Source: Glaciimonas immobilis (GTDB lineage: Bacteria; Pseudomonadota; Gammaproteobacteria; Burkholderiales; Burkholderiaceae_D). From it: a DNA stretch of 64,000 nucleotides. Where the stretch lies: NCBI RefSeq assembly GCF_011947285.1, contig NZ_JAAOZT010000017.1:62001-126000 (forward strand), in the 5' to 3' direction. This document shows positions 46,758-56,469 of the stretch, piece by piece (position 1 is the first letter of the stretch; each line of letters starts with the position of its first letter). Under the pieces are notes generated by a model. That model saw only the letters and a list, made by a program, of their open reading frames with translations. It was not told the origin of the DNA and made no database searches. Position numbers and translations under genes: made by a program.

Positions 46758-47214
46758 AGTTTGCCCCTCTCCAACGATTGCATACTATAAATGGAGCGGC
46801 GCTGCAGACGTGGCTGCGCAACGTATCCCGAACTGTTGTCATCTGCGTCGTTGCCAATGCCTGCCTTGTTACCGACATCAAGGTTAACTCGTGGGCGGGT
46901 TAGCGCCCACTTTTGCCGGATGGCGGCATTACCGCATGCCAACAAATGGCAATAAAAAAATAACGTCGCAAACATAACTAATGCGGAAGTATATCAATAT
47001 TCGTTAAAAAAGCGGTGCGATGTATTGGGCATGCTACGGCGGTTATTCCCAAATGCGCAGCGCGTTGGGGGCGTAAAACAGACAAAATAACCTGCTGGCC
47101 GCGCAATTGCGGCACTGCCGCAATTGCAGATCCTGGCAAAACGAACGCGCGTAGCTGTTCATCCCTCACTGGAAAATGCACAGCTGGCCCGTTGCGAGAT
47201 TAAACCGCACCAAT
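46758..47214. other. non-coding region with an isolated hairpin
   Basis: About 450 bases without a gene. The only clear structure is the palindrome at 47103-47127 (separate entry). Confidence 0.4.
47103..47127. repeat. perfect inverted repeat
   Basis: GCAATTGCGGC / GCCGCAATTGC, eleven bases per arm with a three-base spacer. No T run on either side. Could be an operator or a structured RNA element; nothing identifies it. Confidence 0.6.
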
Positions 47215-47496
47215 TTAATCTTCACCGATAGCTGAAGCTCCCTGCGCTCCCGGCGATCCTTCCGGTGGCTTTTTGTCGTGCTCGGTAGCCGTTACCAAAG
47301 GCTGATCTTTAGCGGGCATTGTCGCATTTGCAAACACCTGCTCCTCAAGAATATCGAGTTGTTGACTGCCATCCAGTGCGTGGCCGAATACCGATCGGCG
47401 GGAAGATGGCGAGGCAAGGGAAGTTTGGGAAGTGTGGGAAGTTTCCTTCTTCGCCGGCGTAGCGACTGGATGAGAAGCTGGCTTGATATCGGGCAT
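47215..47496 (-). CDS. hypothetical hydrophilic small protein
   Basis: 93 residues beginning MPDIKPASHPVATPAKKETS, rich in Ser, Pro, Ala and Glu, probably disordered. No signal or membrane segment. A very good ribosome site (GGAGG five bases before the ATG at 47496) supports it as a real gene. Function unknown. Confidence 0.6.
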   Translation of the reverse strand: MPDIKPASHPVATPAKKETSHTSQTSLASPSSRRSVFGHALDGSQQLDILEEQVFANATMPAKDQPLVTATEHDKKPPEGSPGAQGASAIGED

Positions 47497-47865
47497 CATT
47501 TCCTCCAATGAGATTTAAGCGGCTTTGGCTGACCGCCATGTGCGTTGTAAATATCGATATATACAACGCCCTTGCTACGCGCGCCACATCTCCTAAAACA
47601 TGAGCCGTGCATGACTTTAAGTATCCTCTGAATATAAATAATGGCAAGGATTGGCCGTTAAAGGTAAATACAAAACAGTAAAGGAACGTACAAGATTAAT
47701 GGCGCACGACGGAAAAACACTCTTCTGAACGCAACAACGCCGAAGAGGGCGATCCCTTTTCGGCATTGTCTTTACGTCCTTAAAGCAACACTACATGCGG
47801 TAGTTGCTCTAAACGGTAATTGAGGCGGTACTTAATACAATATTGCATCAGATGACATCAAAGAA
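47497..47865. other. non-coding region
   Basis: About 370 bases; nothing beyond a weak inverted repeat near 47735-47765 (CGCCGAAGAGGG...CCTTTTCGGC). Confidence 0.35.
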
Positions 47866-48297
47866 TCAGCGGTCATCATCCTCGTCCTCATACCGAGGCC
47901 CGTAACCGCCGTTTTGATAATAAACAGGCCGTGAATAGCCCCTTGCCTGTGGGTAATATACCTGAGGCGCTGGTTGATAATAGACCGGCTCAGGGCGCAC
48001 ATACACAGGAACCGGTCTGTCGTAATATCCGCTTTGCTGACGATAATATTCGCCCCGATCATCGTAACCGCGGTCATACCCGCGATCGTCCCCGCCGCGT
48101 GCCGAAGCGCCCACTGCCGCACCCAACACGCTACCTATAATTGCGCCATTTCGGCCACCCAATGCGCCACCAATAGCGGCCCCGGCCACACCACCTACAA
48201 CTAGATTTACACCCTGATCGTACGCCAGCGCCGAAACAGAGGTTGTAGTTGCGGCAGCGATAAACAGCGCAGAAAAAATCACTTTTTTGGTTAACAT
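47866..48297 (-). CDS. glycine-zipper 2TM domain protein
   Basis: 143 residues: signal peptide (cut near ALA), then the glycine zipper GGVAGAAIGGALGGRNGAIIGSVLGAAVGA (given here as two adjoining GxxxG runs), then an Asp/Arg/Tyr-rich tail with VYYQP-type repeats like those of the protein at 24913. Such proteins usually sit in or on the outer membrane and respond to envelope stress. AAAGGA lies about eight bases before the ATG. Confidence 0.82.
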   Translation of the reverse strand: MLTKKVIFSALFIAAATTTSVSALAYDQGVNLVVGGVAGAAIGGALGGRNGAIIGSVLGAAVGASARGGDDRGYDRGYDDRGEYYRQQSGYYDRPVPVYVRPEPVYYQPAPQVYYPQARGYSRPVYYQNGGYGPRYEDEDDDR

Positions 48298-48722
48298 GAG
48301 GTAGTCCTTTCAGTATCGAAGTTAAGCGCACTACTGGCTTACAAGCCTGCATTGCTGACGCTTCAAAAACACTCGCCGAAGAGATTGAAATAACCAAACA
48401 GCGATCCGATGAAATGACTATAACAGCGTTATTGATACATCTATTGACCCGACACAGACTATTACACTCACACCACGAGAGTTACGATTGAGTACATTTA
48501 CTCACATCGCTGACGCGTGACCCCCTAACGTGGGACAGGGCAACAGAATTTCTAGTGATAGGCCTTGCCGGAAAAGTCCTACAAAGAAATAAGCGGTCGG
48601 CCTATTCCAGCGGCATCTTTAAAAGCCAAATATAGGATGGCTGGTAATCCTTCTTACCGGCTCGGCTCTACCGCGATCGGGAGACGGTTTCCGGTAAGAT
48701 TTCACCCCTTAAAGGATGCATT
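48298..48722. other. divergent intergenic region between two glycine-zipper genes
   Basis: No gene is seen in about 425 bases; both genes must be driven from here. Confidence 0.4.
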
Positions 48723-48938
48723 ATGAGAAACGTACACAATATTTTAGTCGGTGCCCTTACTTTAGCATTAGTAACTTCCCTAGGTGGTTGCGGCAGCATG
48801 ACACACCGGGGTGTGGATACAGCCGTGGGCGCGGGTGTGGGCGGCGTTGCCGGTGCTGCTCTTACGGGCGGCAGTGCGCTTGGCACTGTTGGCGGTGCGG
48901 CGGTGGGAGGCGTTATCGGAAATCAGGTCGGAAAGTAA
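48723..48938 (+). CDS. small glycine-zipper lipoprotein (OsmB-like)
   Basis: 71 residues. Lipobox LGGC gives an acylated Cys at about residue 23, followed by almost nothing but a glycine zipper (GAGVGGVAGAALTGGSALG; GGVIGNQVGK). Size and layout resemble OsmB, an osmotically induced outer-membrane lipoprotein. AAAGGA precedes the ATG. Confidence 0.8.
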   Translation: MRNVHNILVGALTLALVTSLGGCGSMTHRGVDTAVGAGVGGVAGAALTGGSALGTVGGAAVGGVIGNQVGK

Positions 48939-48953
48939 AGGGGCGACATGAAT

Positions 48954-49018
48954 GCGACATACAGGCAACATACAGGAAACATACGCGCGATATAAAAGCA
49001 ACATACTAGGAACATAAA
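48954..49018. repeat. degenerate direct repeats of ACATAC
   Basis: Five spaced copies of a unit like GCAACATACAG (first GCGACATACAG, then GCAACATACAG, GAAACATACG, GCAACATACTAG, GAACATAAAG) just after the OsmB-like gene. Spacing is about 11 bases in part. Possible binding-site array or slippage product. Confidence 0.5.
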
Positions 49019-49120
49019 GCGCCCTATAATTTACGCAAAAGTCCTGCAAATAGGTGGGCCGGTGAACCTGCCTGGCCCCTATAAGTTATCTAGTGGCGAT
49101 TGCCTTCATTAAATTATCAA

Positions 49121-49154
49121 CAACTCCGTACCGCCCTCTGGCGCTACGGAGTTG
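49121..49154. terminator. long hairpin before the ndh stop
   Basis: CAACTCCGTA / TACGGAGTTG with an inner GCC-CTCT-GGC stem, between convergent genes. T runs are lacking, so it may be a weak or bidirectional terminator. Confidence 0.5.
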
Positions 49155-49189
49155 TTACGAGAGATCCCTCATTTTTAATACAATCTGGA

Positions 49190-50545
49190 TTAGTGTAACT
49201 TCACAGACGGTTTAGCATGTTTCATCAAGCTACTCGCTGCAGCGGTCACCCCGGTACGAATAGGACCAAGCAACGCATTTAGATGCATCAGATGCAGGCT
49301 GGTGTACATCATGCGCGCAAAAAAGCCATCAACAAACCAGCCCAATTTGGACAGCGATCCCATCAATGTTCCGACTGAAGTGCTTCTCCCGAACGAGACC
49401 AGCGACCCATGATCGGTATAAACGTACGTTGCGCTGCTGGCGACCTGACCCTTTGATTCACGCATAAACAATGCGACCAAATAATCCGCTTGCTGGTGGG
49501 CGGCCTGCGCGCGCGGTGGCACTAAGCGGCCGTCGGCACTGACCGACGCGGCGCAATCCCCCAAAGCAAAAATATGTTGGCACCCCTCGACGCGCAATGC
49601 GCCGTCAACCTTCAACTGACCGGAATTAGTTACGGGCAATCCCAAAGTTTTTAGTAAATCCGGTGCCTTGATTCCCGCTGACCAGACGCATAAATCTGAC
49701 GGATAATTATTACCGTTTGAGTCCGTGACAAATTTGTCGGCAATACTGGCGACGCGGCAATTGGTGACCACGCGCACGTCGCGCTCCCGGAGTAATTTGG
49801 TGGCGGCGTTGGCAACCCGCTCTGGCAGCGGCGCCAACAACCGGGGGGCGCCTTCGAGAATAGTAATGCGCACGTCCTTATCCGGATGCAAGCGTGGAAA
49901 ATCGTAGTCGGTATACACGGCGCTAGCTTCGCGCAACTCTGCCGCTAGTTCGACGCCGGTAGCGCCGCCGCCCACAATCACGATGTCAATCCCGGCGTCA
50001 GGCGTATGTTCTTTTTTCAGATCAGCCAACGCTAATAATTTAAGCAGACGTCTGCGGAAGTACTCCGCATCCGCCGTTGAATTAAGCGAAATCGTATTTT
50101 CTTCTGCGCCAGTCAAACCAAAGTAATTCGAAACGCTGCCGACCGCAATCACTAGTCTGCCAAACGCAATTTGACGCGGTGGGACAATCTCTGATCCAGC
50201 CTCGTCATTAATTGCATCCACCGTAATCGTGCTGCTTGGCGCATCCAGAGCGGTCATCGCACCGTAAATAAAGCGAAAGTTATTATCATGGGCCAGCATC
50301 TGATAAGACAAACCTTCCTGATGAATGTCGCGGGTTCCTGCGGCGACCTCATGCAGCGATGGCTTCCAGATATGAAATAACGTGCGGTCGATCAATGTGA
50401 CATGACCGTGCCCCAATTTGCGCCCTAATTTACAGGCCAACTCAAGCCCCCCCGCGCCACCGCCGACGATGACGACTTCCTGAGAACTTGCTACCGCCAT
50501 TTTAGCAACCTGCGCTAGCGCCAAACTATCAATTTCATTCGACAT
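49190..50545 (-). CDS. ndh: type II NADH dehydrogenase
   Basis: Single-subunit, non-proton-pumping NADH:quinone oxidoreductase. 451 residues with two dinucleotide folds: FAD site VVIVGGGAGGLELACKLGR near the start and NADH site IVIVGGGATGVELAAELRE near residue 190. FALGDCAA is the second FAD contact. An amphipathic C-terminal part (FARMMYTSLHLMHLNALLG) anchors it to the membrane. The ATG at 50545 is preceded by AAGGA. Confidence 0.93.
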   Translation of the reverse strand: MSNEIDSLALAQVAKMAVASSQEVVIVGGGAGGLELACKLGRKLGHGHVTLIDRTLFHIWKPSLHEVAAGTRDIHQEGLSYQMLAHDNNFRFIYGAMTALDAPSSTITVDAINDEAGSEIVPPRQIAFGRLVIAVGSVSNYFGLTGAEENTISLNSTADAEYFRRRLLKLLALADLKKEHTPDAGIDIVIVGGGATGVELAAELREASAVYTDYDFPRLHPDKDVRITILEGAPRLLAPLPERVANAATKLLRERDVRVVTNCRVASIADKFVTDSNGNNYPSDLCVWSAGIKAPDLLKTLGLPVTNSGQLKVDGALRVEGCQHIFALGDCAASVSADGRLVPPRAQAAHQQADYLVALFMRESKGQVASSATYVYTDHGSLVSFGRSTSVGTLMGSLSKLGWFVDGFFARMMYTSLHLMHLNALLGPIRTGVTAAASSLMKHAKPSVKLH

Positions 50546-50593
50546 CAAATATTCCTTCAGTTAATACGTTACTTCTTCAGTTCATCGAATTTA

Positions 50594-50716
50594 GGACTTA
50601 CGCAAAACCGCCCCCGAGTGGCGTACTTTCCTTATCGCCAATCCAGCTCGACACTTACCTGCTGTTTGCTTGGGAAGCAGTGGAAACCCGTTGTTGGGAC
50701 AATTTTGCGTAAGGCC
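50594..50716. mobile_element. MITE-like element with terminal inverted repeats
   Basis: 123 bases bounded by GGACTTACGCAAAA and its near-perfect inverse TTTTGCGTAAGGCC (13 of 14 pair). No coding capacity. The ends look like those of IS5/IS1182-type insertion sequences, so this is read as a non-autonomous element or solo remnant. TTA on the left and TAG on the right are not a clear target duplication. Confidence 0.65.
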
Positions 50717-51050
50717 TAGCGTTACATGGTAATGGTGCTGGAACGTGCTAAAACGGGCAAGACTAAAGGGCGCGCATGGTCTGATACCAGTTCATAACCT
50801 ATTATTAACGTCATTAATGAAAAGAAGCAACAGAATCGGTATAAACTGAATCTCAAATCCCACATTTTTGTAGAAAACCCAGACAATGGTCCGCATTTAA
50901 ATGACTCCACGGTGCACATAGTTTTACTTTAACTTTCGGAGGCGGGTCACAGAAGGACCCCCAGACTCTATAGTTCTCTTATGGATAGATGGCTGGTTAC
51001 TGCTATCAGTCTGGGCTATGATAAAGGAACGACCACCACCGGAGGGCAAA
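50717..51050. other. non-coding region before the Usp gene
   Basis: About 330 bases. No gene is recognised; short open frames lack ribosome sites. Confidence 0.35.
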
Positions 51051-51482
51051 ATGTACCGAAAAATTCTTGTCGCCTACAACGGCACACCAGAAAGTCGCTG
51101 CGCGTTAAACGCTTGTATTCGCCTGGCCCCGGGCGCGGAGGTCGAGGTACATCTACTGGGTGTGATCAACCTCGCCACCTATTTGATGGCGGGAGAATTT
51201 GTCGCAGAATCTGCTATTACGTCAGAAAAAGCGCTATTAGAAAAAGAATTGACCAACGGGCATAAAATGCTGAGCGATGTCGGCCTGAAGGTCATTACAC
51301 ATTTCGAGAGTGGTGAACCGATAAACGTCATTAGCGATCTGGTAACACAACTGGGTATTGATCTTGTTATTATTGCCCATTCTCGCAAGAAGCCATTGGC
51401 GCTGCGATGGTGGCGCGGTTCGACTGACAGCCTGCTGGTGGAGAAAGTGCCGTGCAGTATATTAGTAGCGTCCGACGGTTAA
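51051..51482 (+). CDS. universal stress protein (UspA family)
   Basis: 143 residues in the Usp fold: MYRKILVAYNGTPESRCAL at the start, GIDLVIIAHSRKKPLALRWW and DSLLVEKVPCSILVA at the end. The ATP-binding GxxGxxxxG(S/T) motif is altered (SRKKPLALRWWRGSTDS), so nucleotide binding is doubtful. GGAGG lies five bases before the ATG at 51051. Confidence 0.9.
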   Translation: MYRKILVAYNGTPESRCALNACIRLAPGAEVEVHLLGVINLATYLMAGEFVAESAITSEKALLEKELTNGHKMLSDVGLKVITHFESGEPINVISDLVTQLGIDLVIIAHSRKKPLALRWWRGSTDSLLVEKVPCSILVASDG

Positions 51483-51714
51483 ACCTGATGCTAACGTCCT
51501 ACCGCGCAAGACGGGACGGAAATTTTTTTGACATACTTCCTCACGGCAGACTAATCGTTGCGGTTTGAGTATTGTTAATTGTTCTCACTTGGGTGTTCGC
51601 CATTTTTTGCAAATAAAATGTAAAAAAAATCGCTCGCATCGGTCACTCACAATTAATGTAAGGACTTGATGCGAGCGGTTACTATGTCTTACCTACCAAA
51701 GCAAGCATAGGCAA

Positions 51715-51900
51715 TTAACGCCCTTTTTGCGTACTTTTCACAGATTCTTTTACGTCGCCGACGCCTTTCTGTACTTTGCCGGAGATTTGCTTCTCCACGC
51801 CCTTAGCTTCCTGAGTAGAGCTTCCGGTAACTTTGCCGGCCGTCTCCTGGACTTTGCCTGCGGCTCCTTTGATAGTGCCCTTAACTTGATCTTTGTTCAT
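51715..51900 (-). CDS. CsbD family stress protein
   Basis: 61 residues of the CsbD type: MNKDQVKGTIKGAAGKVQET then a Lys/Gly/Gln/Ser-rich tail. Small, hydrophilic and of unknown mechanism; relatives are induced in the general stress response. The ATG at 51900 has AGGAG six bases upstream. A second CsbD protein is at 56948. Confidence 0.88.
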   Translation of the reverse strand: MNKDQVKGTIKGAAGKVQETAGKVTGSSTQEAKGVEKQISGKVQKGVGDVKESVKSTQKGR

Positions 51901-52143
51901 TTTCAACTCCTAAGTGATGAATTACACTAGGGGAATTCAGCGCCGCTAATATGCATTTAGCTGAATATAACCTGGCCCGATACAAACAAAGGATCTCGGC
52001 AGAATTTCCGCCGCGAAATCCAAACCCCTGAATGTACGCAAAGGATAGTAAATGGGCGCGCTGTATGCCATCAGACATACGCTTAAAATCATGTAGGAAA
52101 TTATGAGGACCGGTAGATACGTCTCTTAATCGTTTCTGCCATT

Positions 52144-54231
52144 TCATAAGGTTGACGAATTAACGCGCGCGTTAAGCGGCACCTGGATTTCGACTATCGT
52201 ACCCTTTCCGATTCCGTTGACGTGACCGGATTGGAAGATCACCTGTCCGCCCAGAAAGCTGGCGCGTTCCTTCAGACCCCGCAGTCCGTAGGTATGCATA
52301 TTTTCTACACGCTCTTGTGACATCCCTATTCCGTCGTCCGACACTGTGAGCGCGAGGCGATCTTCATCAACATCCAGCACCACGGTAACCTTGCTTGCCT
52401 GTGCATGCTTGGCCACGTTATTGAGAATTTCTTGCAGCATGCGATACACGGCAATCTCGATTTTATGATTGATCGATACGGTTTCATCCGGCAAACTCAC
52501 ACGGCAAACTATGTCTGTACGTTGCCCAAAATCCTCGACTTGCTCCGTAATAGCCGCCTTCAGTCCGAACAGATCCAGCATATTTGGGCGTAATTCGGTT
52601 TGGATTCTGCGCGTTGTCGCTACCAGAGATTGCATTAAATCTTGAATGCGACGCTGGCGCTCTTCCCACATGGCACTATCCGGCAGAACTTTATAAACAC
52701 CCTCCAAATGCATGCTTAATGCAGTAAGTGCGGCACCCATGTTATCGTGCAGTTCGCGCGCGATCGCGCGCTTTTCTTCTTCGCGAACATCTTCAATGTG
52801 GTTCGTCAGATCGCGTAGCATCGCGGTCCGTTGAAAAATGGTGCGCTCTAATTCCGACTCCCGACGTCTAAGCGAGTCCTCAGCCTGCTTACGTTCGGTA
52901 ATATCGGTGGCGATTCCGACGACGCCCATTATCTTGCCCTGTGAGTCCGACCATGGTGCTTTTGTAACCTGAAAAGTCACCACGCCGGTCTTGAATAATA
53001 TCGTTTGTTCTTTGGTGTGAGAGACGCCAGCTTGCATGATCTCAACGTCATCGTGGTCGATTCGATCTGCATCCTCACGCCGCAAGAACAGATCGCGGCT
53101 GCGGCGCAGCTTTGCTTCGCTCCAGCTCAAGCCGAATTGCCTTAAGCAGGCCGGATTGGCAAATATCAAATTGCCGGTCCTGTTTTTAACAAAAATTGGG
53201 TCGTTGGTATTGTCGCTCACAGCGATCAGTAAGGCGCTTGCTTCCGCTAGTTCAGCTGCACTGTTGAGACGTGCGCTATATTCACGATCAACGTTACCGG
53301 CAGTACGCCAGAATATAAACAAAAACAAACCGCCACCTATCAACGTCAGTAAAGGGGCGACCAAATTATAATCGTACAGTCTTTGCCGCGCGCCCCAATC
53401 GGCTAACCAGTTCAACACCGCTAGCAGGAGCAGCATCTGTGGTAACGAGCGGCGGAGCATTTGTCCACCAGGTGCCTGACGCGTAATAATGCCCATCAAT
53501 AAATGGCGGGGGCGCGACATGAGTAATGCGACACCAAAAAGTAGAAAACACAGCGTTACCGCCAACGGGACTGGCCTGACGTATAACATTTGCTTCATGA
53601 CGTCGACATTGTACAAATACCCAAATAGGGGAATAGCGCTGAAGAAAATCAACGTACTTGCCAAATATTCGGCGGGGTAATGATGATGCGTAGTGTGGTA
53701 ATCGAGGACTAATAATGCCAAACCGGAGAAGACGAAGGCAACTGCAGTGAAAGGGTGCATCCCGGTAAAATTGGGGCTGGAACTCCAGGGGAAAAATAAA
53801 ATAAATTGATCAAAGTCGCCGGAAGAACCCGTTGCCAGCTGCGCTAGCACCAACATCGCGGGCAATAACATAAACATCGCTAATGCTCTTGCCAGAAATT
53901 TGACCGGCTTGCTATTGGCCCCCGGTGCACATTGCAATAAAAGACTAGCGCCTCCGCATAAAACCCCCATGACGATATTGGGATGCAAACCGCTGAGTGC
54001 CCCCAAAACGTGTTTTCCCATGACACCATAATGCGCCACCAGCAGTGCTATGAAGGCAAACGCCATCACCACCAATGTCAACGTTATTGCAGCTGCAACT
54101 GTGCGGGACACATAAACCCCGGAGAGCGCAAATCGCTCCAGTGCGCGACTTTTTAGCAAGTAATGGTAATGAGGATGATCGTCACGCTCATCGCTTGGGG
54201 CGGTTGTATGGGCCAGCTTTTTTTTATTCAT
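52144..54231 (-). CDS. PAS-domain sensor histidine kinase, NarX/DegS type
   Basis: 695 residues. The N-terminal half has seven or eight membrane helices (about 55-310) forming a MASE-like sensor. Next come a PAS domain (ALLIAVSDNTNDPIFVKNRT) with PAC (GIATDITERKQAE), and a HisKA_3 dimerisation domain with phospho-His in ARELHDNMGAALTAL (near 492). The HATPase_c domain carries ILNNVAKHAQASKV, SDDGIGM and GLRGLKERASFLGG. This kinase type pairs with LuxR-type regulators, which fits the NarL-like regulator 1.2 kb upstream. The ATG at 54231 has GGAG seven bases upstream. Confidence 0.92.
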   Translation of the reverse strand: MNKKKLAHTTAPSDERDDHPHYHYLLKSRALERFALSGVYVSRTVAAAITLTLVVMAFAFIALLVAHYGVMGKHVLGALSGLHPNIVMGVLCGGASLLLQCAPGANSKPVKFLARALAMFMLLPAMLVLAQLATGSSGDFDQFILFFPWSSSPNFTGMHPFTAVAFVFSGLALLVLDYHTTHHHYPAEYLASTLIFFSAIPLFGYLYNVDVMKQMLYVRPVPLAVTLCFLLFGVALLMSRPRHLLMGIITRQAPGGQMLRRSLPQMLLLLAVLNWLADWGARQRLYDYNLVAPLLTLIGGGLFLFIFWRTAGNVDREYSARLNSAAELAEASALLIAVSDNTNDPIFVKNRTGNLIFANPACLRQFGLSWSEAKLRRSRDLFLRREDADRIDHDDVEIMQAGVSHTKEQTILFKTGVVTFQVTKAPWSDSQGKIMGVVGIATDITERKQAEDSLRRRESELERTIFQRTAMLRDLTNHIEDVREEEKRAIARELHDNMGAALTALSMHLEGVYKVLPDSAMWEERQRRIQDLMQSLVATTRRIQTELRPNMLDLFGLKAAITEQVEDFGQRTDIVCRVSLPDETVSINHKIEIAVYRMLQEILNNVAKHAQASKVTVVLDVDEDRLALTVSDDGIGMSQERVENMHTYGLRGLKERASFLGGQVIFQSGHVNGIGKGTIVEIQVPLNARVNSSTL

Positions 54232-54703
54232 ATATCTCCTGCCCATGTCGCCGCACGTTATCAAGCGACCTTTGAGTAGCCCTTCTAATTTGTCGGTTCT
54301 TATGTGTCGGTTCTGATGTATGGATGGTGGGGTTATGAGCTATAACTTTTCTACCTATAGTTTTATATTTTTTTGCTGCCGTCCCGTAAATATTGCTTAT
54401 CCACCCGCTACGTCACTAGCCTAAGTCGCATGAGCGATTCACAAGAGTAATTCACACGTTAACAAAAGGGCATCACGAGATTTCGTCAGTTAACGATGGC
54501 ATGTATAGCACAAAATAACCCTGACATTTCAGAGATGCAATAAAATTCAAGTATATTTGGCACTGAAATCGTTGTAAATGAACTCCAAAGCATCACAGGT
54601 AATACCTGCCAAAATACTTGGATTATTATCGGCGGGTTGGGATCCGGATGAAAGGATGGCGCGTTATGGCACTAACTCAAGAGAAGCACGTGGAACGAAG
54701 GAT
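54232..54703. other. intergenic, kinase to REC regulator
   Basis: About 470 AT-rich bases; no gene. Likely promoter region of the kinase gene. Confidence 0.4.
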
Positions 54704-55126
54704 TTATCGACTGTTCGAACCAAGTTCTTCGAGCAACGTCCGTAATTTGGAGAACTCAGATGTTTTGTCGAAAAAGAAACGCACACCATATTGCTCGCCG
54801 GCGCGACGGTACACCTGACTAACGTTGTTACTGAATATAATTTTGAGGTTATCGAGAAACTTGTTCGATTTAGAAAGAGTCTTCAAAAGACTCATGCCGT
54901 TACCTTGTTTCAATTCAATATCCAGAATCAAAATATCATAAGGTTCTGCATCTATCTTCTTCAATGCGTCGTTTTCTTCCTCAGAAAAACCAGCTAACGT
55001 CACCCCTTGAATACCTTCAACGGTTTCAATAATCCACTCTCTGACATCAGTTGAATCTTCCACCAAAAAAATACGCAATGGCACTGTGCGGGCTTCTTTT
55101 GACGGCAAAGCGACAGTAGTTTTCAT
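54704..55126 (-). CDS. stand-alone response regulator receiver protein
   Basis: 140 residues, a single REC domain: acidic pocket FLVEDSTD, phospho-acceptor Asp in DILILDIELKQGNG (near 67), and conserved Thr/Ser and Lys positions as FSNN and FFFDKTSE. No output domain, so it acts by protein contact or as a phosphate sink. Located between the histidine kinase and the NarL-type regulator on the same strand. Confidence 0.9.
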   Translation of the reverse strand: MKTTVALPSKEARTVPLRIFLVEDSTDVREWIIETVEGIQGVTLAGFSEEENDALKKIDAEPYDILILDIELKQGNGMSLLKTLSKSNKFLDNLKIIFSNNVSQVYRRAGEQYGVRFFFDKTSEFSKLRTLLEELGSNSR

Positions 55127-55452
55127 ATCATTTCACAGATTTCAAATAGCATCCATAAGGGTACTTACAGAATTAAGATGAACCTCTTGGCGAGGGGAGA
55201 TAAGTTATACAAATCATTCTTTTATGCCGCACGTACGTCAAACGTAGCGGCATTACCAAGCAGGCCGCGCTGGCAAATAAACCGCGCTAACCTATTTTGA
55301 TTTGCAGTGCGACTAAAACCGTTGCTGGGATATTTTGTTTAACGCGGGAAAAAACTTAACACTTTTCGCAAAAATTCCTTCCTCATATTTCGCTACAGAA
55401 ACGCCGAAATACTCAGCCTCAGTTTAGCAACCAACTTTTTAAGTATCAACTA
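55127..55452. other. intergenic between the two regulators
   Basis: About 325 bases with no gene and nothing recognisable. Confidence 0.35.
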
Positions 55453-56085
55453 TTAATCGATCAAATTGTTCTTGATGGCGTAATAAATCATGTCTGCGTT
55501 ACTTGTCATACTCATCTTTTGCAGCACCCTGGTACGATAGGTACTCACGGTTTTAACACTAAGACATAATTCATCGGCAATCTTGGTGACGCCTTCACCC
55601 TGACTTAATTTATAAAAAATCTCGTACTCCCGTTCAGACAATAACTCATGCAACGGTTTTTGGTCATCACTGTCAGGTTCTGCAGTTAACAATTCCGCTA
55701 CCCCGTAACTAATATATTTATGCCCTTCTAATATAGTATTAATCGCCTTCACCAGTTCCGTTGCTAACGCTTCTTTTTGAACGTAGCCATTTGCCCCGCT
55801 CCGTAAAACCTGCACCGCGTAGCGACTCTCCGGATGCATGCTCAAAATGAGCACAGGTAGTTTAGGTTTCTCACGTTTAATCTGTTTTAATACCTCCACC
55901 CCACTTTTATCAGGCATTGCGATATCCAATAATACGATATCCCAATCTTGTGCGCGCACCAGGCGAATCGCTTCTTCCGCGCTCGCCGCTTCGCCGCCTA
56001 TTTCCATATTCGGCACATCGGCAATAAAGTAATGGACGCCTGCGCGGACCACAGCATGGTCGTCAACCACCAATATTTTTATCAT
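55453..56085 (-). CDS. NarL/LuxR-type response regulator
   Basis: 210 residues: receiver domain (ILVVDDHAVVRAGV; phospho-Asp in VLLDIAMPDKSG near 53; Lys in GYVQKEAL) and a C-terminal LuxR helix-turn-helix (LSEREYEIFYKLSQGEGVTK, then ADELCLSVKTVSTYRTRVLQ). Expected to be phosphorylated by the PAS kinase at 52144 and to regulate neighbouring stress genes; this pairing is inferred from position and type. Confidence 0.92.
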   Translation of the reverse strand: MIKILVVDDHAVVRAGVHYFIADVPNMEIGGEAASAEEAIRLVRAQDWDIVLLDIAMPDKSGVEVLKQIKREKPKLPVLILSMHPESRYAVQVLRSGANGYVQKEALATELVKAINTILEGHKYISYGVAELLTAEPDSDDQKPLHELLSEREYEIFYKLSQGEGVTKIADELCLSVKTVSTYRTRVLQKMSMTSNADMIYYAIKNNLID

Positions 56086-56469
56086 AGATTCAATAATCGC
56101 TGTATACGGACTTTGGTGTACGTTCGGGTTACGGGTTACGGGTTACCGTGTGACCTTAACATTCGCCAGGAATTTTAATCGAACATTTCGTCGACCTTCA
56201 ACGCTGCCTTTCTAGCGCAATCTGGTGGACTTAACAGGAAGTCATTACGCTCGAACAAAGGAAAAAATTAAAGCGTTCCCCTGCAAAATCAATAAGCAAC
56301 CAAATATCCGTCTCTCACTCGATTCCACTATATTTGCACCTGCTTTTTACAAGAACCGGGAGTCTTCTTACGAAGCTCCCGGCGCGTCCATCCTGATCGA
56401 ACTCGTCCGCCGGTTTACCTCATTCAAATAATGCCTCCTCCAGCTCACAGGCTTACGTTACTGCATACA
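56086..56469. other. intergenic region
   Basis: About 380 bases, no gene. GGGTTACG occurs twice in tandem near 56126-56143. Confidence 0.4.
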
